Shown piece after piece: positions 1 through 6,245 of a stretch of 6,801 bases of DNA. The stretch's first letter is position 1; every line of letters starts with the position of its first letter. This DNA comes from Chitinophagaceae bacterium UBA4412 (GTDB taxonomy: Bacteria > Bacteroidota > Bacteroidia > Chitinophagales > Chitinophagaceae): the NCBI GenBank assembly GCA_002400445.1, contig DGQO01000160.1, positions 1 to 6,801 on the forward strand, read 5' to 3'. Position numbers and translations under genes: made by a program. Below the pieces are notes generated by a model, which was given only the letters and a program-made list of their open reading frames with translations, made no database searches and was not told the DNA's origin.

Positions 1-709
1 TTTTAGCGATAAGCCGGTGAACATTAAAATTACGCCAGACACCGTTGACATCATCACGGGCACCGTTGATACGGGCAATGTGCTTGGCGTGCCGCTTATT
101 GATATCCATGCAGGCCTCTTACCCTCCTGGCAGCAAAATGTAAAACGCCTCATCGATATCGTGGTTTCTATCCTGGCAATGATTTTACTTTCGCCGGTCT
201 TGCTTTTCAGCATCATCCGGCAACAACTTTCTTCGCCTGGCCCCGTATTTTACCGCCAGGAAAGAATAGGATTTAAAGGCAGGCCTTTTATGATGTATAA
301 GCTTAGGTCGATGTATGTAGATGCAGAAGCAAACGGCCCGCAATTGAGTAGTGATCATGATCCCCGGATCACCCCTTGGGGTAAAGTAATGCGTAAATGG
401 CGGTTAGATGAACTGCCGCAACTTTTCAATATTTTGTTAGGCCAGATGAGCCTCGTTGGCCCAAGACCTGAACGTAAGTTTTATATTGATCAGTTGGTAG
501 CTCTTCATCCTGAATTTAAATATTTGTTTAAAGTAAAGCCCGGACTTACAAGTTGGGGCATGGTGCAGTTCGGATACGCTTCATCCCTGGAGGAAATGAT
601 TCAGCGAATGCCTTACGATTTGATGTATGTAGAAAATGTGAGCCTGGCCCTCGATTTTAAGATCATGCTGCACAGTATCCAGATCATTTTGTCGGGCAAG
701 GGTAAATAA
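1..709 (+). CDS. Polyprenyl-phosphate sugar-1-phosphate transferase (WcaJ/WbaP-type), 3' part only
   Basis: This enzyme family moves a sugar-1-phosphate from a nucleotide sugar onto undecaprenyl phosphate at the inner membrane, the first step of exopolysaccharide or O-antigen unit synthesis. The reading frame is open to the left window edge. A GTG at 17 is in frame, but the residues before it (FSDKPV) fit the linker seen before this domain, so I treat the gene as cut and its N-terminal membrane/regulatory part as lying outside. Visible parts: linker with GVPLIDIH; KRLIDI then a hydrophobic membrane segment with central Pro (nt 143-220); PGPVFYRQERIG; YKLRSM; a basic stretch then the catalytic Asp-Glu pair in LDELPQ (nt 404-421); MSLVGPRPE (nt 446-472). 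All core motifs look intact. TAA stop at 707-709. Full-length relatives usually run about 450-470 residues. The family is certain; the sugar (glucose, galactose or other) cannot be told from sequence. Confidence 0.93.
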   Translation, partial: FSDKPVNIKITPDTVDIITGTVDTGNVLGVPLIDIHAGLLPSWQQNVKRLIDIVVSILAMILLSPVLLFSIIRQQLSSPGPVFYRQERIGFKGRPFMMYKLRSMYVDAEANGPQLSSDHDPRITPWGKVMRKWRLDELPQLFNILLGQMSLVGPRPERKFYIDQLVALHPEFKYLFKVKPGLTSWGMVQFGYASSLEEMIQRMPYDLMYVENVSLALDFKIMLHSIQIILSGKGK

Positions 710-731
710 TGCTTTTCTGCAAGCCTTTCAC

Positions 732-739
732 TATTTTTG
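732..739 (+). promoter_or_regulatory. Putative Bacteroidota -7 promoter element upstream of the M1 peptidase gene
   Basis: TATTTTTG matches the Bacteroidota sigma-A -7 consensus TAnnTTTG. It lies in the 43-nt gap after the sugar transferase gene, 13 nt before the GTG start at 753. I see no good TTTG/TTG -33 box at the usual spacing; only a T-rich stretch at 713-716. If used, the leader would be only about 5-10 nt. The octamer overlaps the in-frame TGA (738-740) that closes the peptidase frame on its 5' side. The match is seen; promoter activity is inferred. Confidence 0.4.
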
Positions 740-752
740 AAAAAACCTGGCC

Positions 753-3488
753 GTGTACAAGAAAGTCTTTCTTCCATTCTTCATTTGTTTTTTTTACCAG
801 CTCGCTTCTGGCCAGCAGTATTGGCAGCAGCAGGTAGATGTACAAATAGATGCCAGGCTCAATGAAAATGATAATACAGTTGATGCCAACATCCAACTTC
901 ATTATATCAACAATTCACCAGATACGCTCCGATATATTTGGCTGCACCTGTGGCCAAATGCGTATAAAAATGATAAAACAGCTTTCTCTGATCAGCAACT
1001 GCGCAATGGTAATACCGATTTTTATTTTAGTGAAGAAGCAGACCGTGGTTATATCAATCGGTTAAACTTTAAGGTAGACGGAACTGCGGCTACACTTACA
1101 GATCATCCGCAACACCAGGATATTGTCCGGCTTAATTTACCTGTTCCTTTAGCACCAGGTACCGCAGCAGAAATCACTTCTCCGTTCCATTTGAAACTGC
1201 CTGCTTACTTTTCCAGGAGTGGCGTCACGAAAAATTTGTGGTCTGTTACGCAGTGGTTTCCCAAGCCGGCCGTGTATGATAAAGAAGGCTGGCACCCTAT
1301 GCCATATCTTGACCAGGGAGAGTTTTACAGCGAGTTTGGCAATTATAAAGTAACGCTGGATGTACCAGAACATTTTATGATTGCCGCAACAGGTGCAGTG
1401 GAAAATAGCGTTATTGCAAATGGTAGAAAGCAGCAAACTTTTGTGCAAAGCCATGTGCATGATTTTGCGTGGTTTGCAAGTCCGGATTTCAAAGTGATGC
1501 ACGATACCATGCATGCCACTTCAGGGTTAATAGATCTGTATGCCTATTACCAGTCCGATCATAAAACCGACTGGGCTCCTGCAATTAGATTTATTAAAAA
1601 GGCTGTGCGCACTAAAGAAGCGTGGGTGGGAGCGTATCCCTACAAAACGATAAGCGTAGTAGACCTGGGTGATGCGGAAAGCCAGGGTGGAATGGAATAC
1701 CCCACCATCACCCTGATTAGTAATATGAAGGATAGTATGTTGCTTGATCATTTGATTAATCATGAAGTGGGACACAATTGGTTCTACGGCGTACTGGCCA
1801 GCAATGAGCGGCGCTTCCCCTGGATGGATGAAGGAATGAACAGTTACTATGACAAACGCTATTCCCGGGAGATGTATGGAACTCCAGCACCTGATTTAGT
1901 ACCTGGGATGCGTAAATTTTTTAGCCGCCGCATGCCTGGTGACTATTCTAAACTGTTACTCCGTACGCTCACCACAATGAAGCAGGATCAGCCAATCAAT
2001 ACAGCTTCGGATAATTTTTCTGCCATCAATTATAACATGATTGCTTATGAAAAAACTGCCGAATGGATGGAATTACTCGAATCCCGGCTAGGCAGACCAA
2101 CGTTTGATAAAGTAATGCAGTCCTATTATAAAGATTTTTCTTTCAGGCATCCTTCACCCCAGGATTTTAAGTACACCGCAGAAGCCGTAAGTGGAGAAAA
2201 CCTGGATTCCCTGTTTCAATTGCTGCAGCAAAAAGGCCCCCTGCAACCCACCGGGAAGAAAGAATTTAAGGCAGCAAGTTTCTTCAATTTAAAAGAGACC
2301 AATAAATACAACTATGTTTCTGTACTACCAGCGCTTGGGTATAATTTTTACGATCAATTCATGCTTGGTGCGTTGCTGCATAATTATCAACTTCCACCCA
2401 CGCATTTTCAATTTTTTGCAGCCCCGATGTTCGCTACAGGATCAAAGACGCTTACAGGTATCGGCCGCTTATCCTATCAATGGTTTCCTGGCAGCCGGGG
2501 CGCAAAAGCCGAGGCTTTTGTGGCTGCAGCACACTTTACCGGCGATTCATTCAAAGACTCTACTGGTAAAACAAACTTTCAGCCATTTACCAAAATAGCA
2601 CCAGGTTTTCGCTTCACTTTTGCAAACAGTGATCCCCGAAGCACTGCCCGGAAATACCTGCAGCTTAAAACTTTTTTTATCACCGAAACGGGTTTACTGT
2701 TTACCCGTGATTCATCATTCAATACTACGATAAGCTACCCTGAAGAGAAAAGAAATCTTGCACAACTTCGTTTTGTGTATGAACAAAACAGGGCACTTTA
2801 TCCTTTTGATGCCAGCTTTCAATCGGAAGTGAATAAGGATTTTATACGAACAACATTCACGGGAAATTATTTCTTCAATTATCCTAAAACTGGCGGCTTG
2901 CAGGTTCGTCTTTTTGCAGGAAAGTTTTTTTATACCGGGGAGAAAACATTTCTTAGCCAGTTTGAAACGGATCGCTATCACCTGAACATGACGGGGCCGA
3001 AGGGCTATGAAGACTATACTTATGAAAATTACTTCCTGGGTAGAAATGAGTTTGAAGGACTGGCTAATCAGCAAATCATGATCCGGGATGGAGCATTTAA
3101 AGTGAGAACCGATTTGCTAAGCAGTAAAATAGGTAAAACAGATGATTGGCTTGCTGCGCTTAATTTAAACAGCACAATACCGGATAAGATCAATCCATTG
3201 AGTATCCTGCCTTTTCGGTTACCACTCCGCTTCTTTTTAGATATTGGAACTTATGCAGATGCCTGGGCAGAAGATGCAGGTACCTCGAGATTCTTGTATG
3301 ATGCAGGTCTACAGCTTTCCTTGCTTCAGAATACCGTAAATGTATATGTGCCCATCATGTATAGTAAAGTGTACCAGGATTATTATAAAAGCACAATCCC
3401 AGACAAGCGTTTTTGGAAAACAATTTCTATTAGCATTGATGTGCAGCATTTCAAACTCAACAAGTTGTTTCCACAAATTCCTTTTTAG
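753..3488 (+). CDS. Secreted M1-family zinc metallopeptidase with C-terminal predicted beta-barrel
   Basis: The 911-residue product is a gluzincin aminopeptidase-type enzyme. The GTG start is supported by an in-frame TGA at 738-740, the lack of any nearby in-frame ATG, and the signal peptide it opens (Lys3-Lys4, hydrophobic residues 5-17, likely cut after Ala-Ser-Gly at 18-20). Residues about 22-225 fit the M1 N-terminal beta-sandwich. The catalytic domain shows GGMEYPT (312-318, the family's GxMEN substrate motif with Tyr in the last place), the zinc site HEVGH (337-341) with the third ligand Glu360 exactly 18 residues on, and the expected catalytic Tyr432 in AYEK. All catalytic residues are present. 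From about residue 505 to the end the sequence alternates polar and hydrophobic/aromatic residues in many short strands and ends in Phe, like an outer-membrane barrel rather than the usual helical M1 C-terminus. Substrate unknown. The acyltransferase-like gene starts 2 nt after its TAG stop. Confidence 0.93.
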   Translation: MYKKVFLPFFICFFYQLASGQQYWQQQVDVQIDARLNENDNTVDANIQLHYINNSPDTLRYIWLHLWPNAYKNDKTAFSDQQLRNGNTDFYFSEEADRGYINRLNFKVDGTAATLTDHPQHQDIVRLNLPVPLAPGTAAEITSPFHLKLPAYFSRSGVTKNLWSVTQWFPKPAVYDKEGWHPMPYLDQGEFYSEFGNYKVTLDVPEHFMIAATGAVENSVIANGRKQQTFVQSHVHDFAWFASPDFKVMHDTMHATSGLIDLYAYYQSDHKTDWAPAIRFIKKAVRTKEAWVGAYPYKTISVVDLGDAESQGGMEYPTITLISNMKDSMLLDHLINHEVGHNWFYGVLASNERRFPWMDEGMNSYYDKRYSREMYGTPAPDLVPGMRKFFSRRMPGDYSKLLLRTLTTMKQDQPINTASDNFSAINYNMIAYEKTAEWMELLESRLGRPTFDKVMQSYYKDFSFRHPSPQDFKYTAEAVSGENLDSLFQLLQQKGPLQPTGKKEFKAASFFNLKETNKYNYVSVLPALGYNFYDQFMLGALLHNYQLPPTHFQFFAAPMFATGSKTLTGIGRLSYQWFPGSRGAKAEAFVAAAHFTGDSFKDSTGKTNFQPFTKIAPGFRFTFANSDPRSTARKYLQLKTFFITETGLLFTRDSSFNTTISYPEEKRNLAQLRFVYEQNRALYPFDASFQSEVNKDFIRTTFTGNYFFNYPKTGGLQVRLFAGKFFYTGEKTFLSQFETDRYHLNMTGPKGYEDYTYENYFLGRNEFEGLANQQIMIRDGAFKVRTDLLSSKIGKTDDWLAALNLNSTIPDKINPLSILPFRLPLRFFLDIGTYADAWAEDAGTSRFLYDAGLQLSLLQNTVNVYVPIMYSKVYQDYYKSTIPDKRFWKTISISIDVQHFKLNKLFPQIPF

Positions 3489-3490
3489 TC

Positions 3491-4405
3491 GTGGAAATTA
3501 AATACATCCACCATAGCGAAATTGACAAGCGTAAATGGGATTCTTGTATTCGTCAAAGTGAATGCCGTCTTATCTATGCCAGCACCACTTACCTGGATGC
3601 GATGTCTCCTGGCTGGGATGCTTTGATGATGGGAGATTATCAAATCGTGATGCCTTTAACGCAAAAGCAGAAATGGGGTATCAGGTATCTTGTTCAACCA
3701 GCATTTGTTCAGCAACTCGGTATTTTTTCTGCAAAAGTTATAACGTCAGAACTTGCTGAAGCATTTCTGCAAGCGGCTGCCCGGCATTTTCGCTTTGCTG
3801 AGATTACGATGCATAATGAAACGATTTCCGGGCAAAACTTTATCGTCGCCCAGCGAAATAATTATAGTTTATCACTCAGCCAAAACCATGAAAGCCTTAC
3901 AGATAAATATGGTTCTATTGCAAAAAAGAACCTGAAGAGAGCCGCTAATGCAGGCCTCACTTATGAAAGCAGTAATGATTATTTGCCCATTTTGAGTTTG
4001 TACGAGGAACGGTATGGCAAACGGCAGCCTTCTATAAAACGCCGGGATTACACTCATTTTAGCCAGCTCTGTAGTACACTTTTACAGAGAAACGAACTGG
4101 TAGTACGAAAGGTGCTGGATGCCCAGGGAAAAGCAATAGCCGGTGTGGTATTACCCGTATATGGTAATCGGCTTTACAACCTGGTTTCTGTGATCACCGA
4201 AAAGGGGAAACTCCATCAGGCAAATTATTTTTTGTACGATAAACTGATAGAAGAATTTTGTGGAAGTAATTTTATCCTGGATTTTGAGGGTTCCGATCTG
4301 CCTGGTGTTGCCAGTTTTTATGAACAGTTTGCCCCACAGTCAACAGCCTATACTTTTGTAAAATGGAACGATTTGCCAGCGCCAATGAAGTGGCTCAAAA
4401 AATAA
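3491..4405 (+). CDS. FemAB/GNAT-fold acyltransferase-like protein, substrate unknown
   Basis: The 304-residue protein has no signal peptide or membrane segment, so it is probably cytoplasmic. It resembles the two-lobed GNAT/FemAB-like proteins common in Bacteroidota. The N-terminal lobe holds WDALMMGDYQIVMPL and the QPAFVQQLGIFS stretch (about residues 42-78). The C-terminal lobe has a basic KKNLKRA segment (about 144-150), a central GNAT-like core (AIAGVVLPVYGNRLYNL, then QANYFLYDKLIEEF), and the ending LDFEGSDLPGVASFYEQF (about 258-275), a pattern typical of the FemAB-like acetyltransferase group. Such proteins move acetyl or aminoacyl groups to sugars, peptides or peptidoglycan precursors; which applies here cannot be told. 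GTG start, 2 nt after the peptidase stop with no Shine-Dalgarno, so translation is probably coupled. The TAA stop directly abuts the ispD stop on the other strand. Fold call good, function open. Confidence 0.8.
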   Translation: MEIKYIHHSEIDKRKWDSCIRQSECRLIYASTTYLDAMSPGWDALMMGDYQIVMPLTQKQKWGIRYLVQPAFVQQLGIFSAKVITSELAEAFLQAAARHFRFAEITMHNETISGQNFIVAQRNNYSLSLSQNHESLTDKYGSIAKKNLKRAANAGLTYESSNDYLPILSLYEERYGKRQPSIKRRDYTHFSQLCSTLLQRNELVVRKVLDAQGKAIAGVVLPVYGNRLYNLVSVITEKGKLHQANYFLYDKLIEEFCGSNFILDFEGSDLPGVASFYEQFAPQSTAYTFVKWNDLPAPMKWLKK

Positions 4406-4435
4406 TCAATTGCCCGAAACTTCTCTGCCAGCAAT
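4397..4435 (-). terminator. Weak candidate terminator at the end of ispD
   Basis: On the minus strand a 6-bp arm pair (4430-4435 with 4409-4414, one G-U pair, 15-nt loop) is followed, after the TGA stop, by TTATTTTTT (4405-4397). The stem is short and AT-rich and lies partly in the ispD coding end, so this may be chance. It is the only terminator-like structure I can find at the convergent junction. Confidence 0.2.
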
Positions 4436-5089
4436 AATGTTTTCTGCCAATACTAAATCCAGCGGCTGAGTAATCTTGATATTTTCATCTTCACCTTGTA
4501 CCAGGTGCACTTTCATTCCAAAAGCTTCCACAACACTTGCCTCGTCCGTAAATTTTTCTTTGTAATCTATATTGAAAGCAGGTAGCAGGATAGAGCTTAA
4601 AAATGCCTGAGGGGTTTGTACCAATTTGATATTGCGACGCTCCAGCGACTCATTGCCGGTGCTGTACACAATACGTACACTGTCTTTGCAATCCGTAACA
4701 GGTATTGCGGCACCAAACTCCAGGGCGGCATCGTAACAGCGCCTGATAAGGTCTGCAGTAAGCAAGCAGCGCACCGCATCGTGTACCAATACAATACTTT
4801 CTTCAATTACCAATTTCAATCCATTTTGAACAGAATGAAAACGGGTGCGTCCGCCCGTGCAAATTCGAATGCGGCTGTAATCAAACCAGGCATCAATGAT
4901 CTCTTGGCCGGTGGCCACATGCTCTTCGGGCAATACGAGAATAATTTGCAGGTCATCGTAAGCTGCTAAAAAAGTTTTCAGCGTATAATATAAAACGGGC
5001 TTTCCGCTAAGGAGAATAAATTGTTTTGGTACAGCGTTGTTCATTCTGCTACCTGTACCACCTGCCACAATTACTGCATATTTCTTCAT
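4406..5089 (-). CDS. ispD: 2-C-methyl-D-erythritol 4-phosphate cytidylyltransferase (IspD)
   Basis: IspD joins CTP and 2-C-methyl-D-erythritol 4-phosphate to make CDP-methylerythritol in the non-mevalonate isoprenoid pathway, the source of undecaprenyl, menaquinone and other prenyl chains; it is cytoplasmic. The 227 residues match the family's usual length. The N-terminal CTP loop reads VAGGTGSRMNNAVPKQF, with Arg15 and Lys22 matching the two essential basic residues. HDAVR (103-107) carries the metal-binding Asp104. TDCKDSVR (132-139), Arg151/152, QTPQAF with Thr159, FTDEAS (180-185) and Lys205 in NIKIT complete the active site. HDAVR is followed by Cys-Leu where many family members have Pro after this Arg; the catalytic residues are unaffected. 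ATG at 5089 is the natural start because the CTP loop begins at once; no Shine-Dalgarno. Last gene of its row, 65 nt after the asparaginase gene, with its own likely promoter. Confidence 0.97.
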   Translation of the reverse strand: MKKYAVIVAGGTGSRMNNAVPKQFILLSGKPVLYYTLKTFLAAYDDLQIILVLPEEHVATGQEIIDAWFDYSRIRICTGGRTRFHSVQNGLKLVIEESIVLVHDAVRCLLTADLIRRCYDAALEFGAAIPVTDCKDSVRIVYSTGNESLERRNIKLVQTPQAFLSSILLPAFNIDYKEKFTDEASVVEAFGMKVHLVQGEDENIKITQPLDLVLAENIIAGREVSGN

Positions 5090-5146
5090 CAGTCATTCAA
5101 TTTAGGTCGGCGAAAATAGTGGAATAGATTTTAGCAACACACAATA

Positions 5147-5176
5147 CAAAAATATTAAGTGTTATAGATTCCCAAA
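5147..5176 (-). promoter_or_regulatory. Putative Bacteroidota promoter for ispD
   Basis: On the minus strand a TTTG box (5176-5173), an 18-nt spacer and TATTTTTG (5154-5147) match the Bacteroidota pattern TTTG/TTG - about 17-23 nt - TAnnTTTG. The -33 box lies inside the last codons of the asparaginase gene, and the -7 box begins directly after that gene's TAA stop. The predicted leader before the ispD ATG is about 50 nt. Best-formed promoter in the window, with both boxes and good spacing. Confidence 0.55.
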
Positions 5177-6105
5177 GTTTCTTCTCCTGTGCTTTTTTTG
5201 CAAGCCCTGTACATTCCTGCACTGTTAAACAACATAGCTGTATTGCCTTGTGCATCTACACCAATCATTCCGCCCTCGCCCTCTATAGCAATCAATTTAT
5301 GATGCACCACTTCATCCATAGCTTCCTGTAAACTCATGCCTTTATACTCCATCAGGGCACTCACATCATAAGCTGCCACCGCACGGATAAAAGGTTCTCC
5401 ATGACCAGTGCAACTAATGGCGCAGGTTTTATTATTAGCATATGTACCGGCACCAATAATGGGGCTATCCCCAATGCGCCCATATTTTTTATTGGTCATT
5501 CCACCGGTGCTGGTAGCTGCAGCAATATTTCCAAAAGCATCGCAGGCCACTGCGCCCACAGTACCAAATTTTTTGTCTTTCATTAATTCTTCCAGGCCCT
5601 GGTGTGTATGATCAAGGGAATAGTTATCACTGTCTCGGAGCACTTTCCATTGGTCGTATCTAAACTGGGAAAAGAAATATTCATCTGGCTCCAGTTTAAT
5701 GCCTTGCTTAATGGCAAAGTCATTTGCTCCCTTGCCGCTCAGGAATACATGGTTACTATTGAGCATCACTTCTTCTGCCAGTTCTATCGGATTTCGCACA
5801 TTCCTCACGCCGCTAATAGATCCCGCATTCAGCGTTTTGCCATCCATGATAGCGGCGTCCATTTCCTGAACGCCTTTCTTGGTAAACACAGCACCTCGCC
5901 CGGCATTAAAAAGCAGGTTGTCTTCGAGCACTACGATAGCAGCCTTTACTGCATTTACTGCGGTACCTTCCTGTTCCAGTACAGCATAGCCTGCATGCAA
6001 TGCATTTTGCAAACCGTCCAGGTAGGCCTTCTCCAGTTCAGGAGTCATATCTTCTTTTAAAATGGTGCCGGCACCGCCATGAATAACTATGGAAAAAGGA
6101 AGCAT
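5155..6105 (-). CDS. iaaA: Isoaspartyl peptidase / plant-type L-asparaginase (Ntn hydrolase)
   Basis: This enzyme cleaves isoaspartyl (beta-aspartyl) dipeptides and, more weakly, L-asparagine. It is made as a precursor that cuts itself just before a Thr that becomes the nucleophile. At 316 residues it is close to E. coli IaaA. HGGAGT (9-14) opens the protein; LFNAGRGAVFT (65-75) is the region of the metal-stabilised loop; GTVGAV (181-186) holds the self-cleavage site Gly181/Thr182, giving a predicted alpha chain 1-181 and beta chain 182-316. Thr200, Arg210 and Asp213 (RIGDSP) and Thr233-Gly234 (CTGHGE) match, each shifted by 3, the E. coli residues Thr197, Arg207, Asp210, Thr230 and Gly231. 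The ending FNSAGMYRA...GIY also fits. No signal peptide, so cytoplasmic. ATG at 6105 sits just before the conserved start; upstream is AT-rich with no Shine-Dalgarno. The symbol follows the E. coli relative. Confidence 0.96.
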   Translation of the reverse strand: MLPFSIVIHGGAGTILKEDMTPELEKAYLDGLQNALHAGYAVLEQEGTAVNAVKAAIVVLEDNLLFNAGRGAVFTKKGVQEMDAAIMDGKTLNAGSISGVRNVRNPIELAEEVMLNSNHVFLSGKGANDFAIKQGIKLEPDEYFFSQFRYDQWKVLRDSDNYSLDHTHQGLEELMKDKKFGTVGAVACDAFGNIAAATSTGGMTNKKYGRIGDSPIIGAGTYANNKTCAISCTGHGEPFIRAVAAYDVSALMEYKGMSLQEAMDEVVHHKLIAIEGEGGMIGVDAQGNTAMLFNSAGMYRACKKSTGEETLGIYNT

Positions 6106-6123
6106 ATTATATTACGTTTAGTG

Positions 6124-6172
6124 GCCAAAAATATCCAATAAACTGCCACAAAGCTTCTAAGATTTTTGGCAG
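6124..6172. repeat. Two overlapping inverted repeats in the asparaginase upstream region
   Basis: GCCAAAAAT (6124-6132) is repeated in perfect inverted form as ATTTTTGGC (6162-6170), 29 nt apart. CTGCCACAAA (6143-6152) pairs with TTTTTGGCAG (6163-6172), 9 of 10 positions, 10-nt loop. The right arm is shared, so the two hairpins exclude each other. The outer left arm covers most of the -7 box and the inner left arm covers the -33-like TTTG. On the minus strand the inner hairpin is followed by TTTATT, so it could instead be a weak terminator for the upstream glycosyltransferase gene. The rest of the 140-nt gap (6173-6245) shows nothing recognisable. Confidence 0.45.
6126..6152 (-). promoter_or_regulatory. 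Putative promoter for the asparaginase gene
   Basis: On the minus strand TATTTTTG (6133-6126) matches TAnnTTTG and lies 20 nt before the ATG at 6105. A TTTG (6152-6149) sits 15 nt upstream, a little closer than the usual 17-23. Both boxes overlap arms of inverted repeats. Confidence is limited by the short spacer. Confidence 0.42.
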
Positions 6173-6245
6173 ATGGTTAAACAGCAAGCAACAAGGGAAG
6201 CGCATTCTTCAATTTAAGCAGGGTAGAGGCAAACTGGAATAGCAG

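Noticed and set aside
17..19. GTG at 17 as true start of the sugar transferase
   Set aside because: The frame is open upstream to the edge and the upstream residues fit the family linker; full-length relatives are about twice as long.
710..752. Possible terminator between the sugar transferase and peptidase genes
   Set aside because: TTTTTGAAAAA is a small palindrome with no real loop or GC stem; no supportable hairpin.
684..902. 72-codon minus-strand open frame over the 710-752 gap
   Set aside because: Overlaps the end of one real gene and the signal-peptide region of another; its hydrophobic stretch is a by-product of AT-rich antisense sequence.
1149..1514. Minus-strand open frames inside the peptidase gene (also 1527-1775 and 2715-3074)
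   Set aside because: Shadows of the 911-codon gene; Cys/His-rich nonsense translations without support.
4616..4969. 117-codon plus-strand open frame opposite ispD
   Set aside because: Antisense to intact ispD, low-complexity composition, no recognisable domain.
5602..6060. 152-codon plus-strand open frame opposite the asparaginase gene
   Set aside because: Fully antisense to a gene with all catalytic residues; the translation resembles no family I know and has no promoter or ribosome site.
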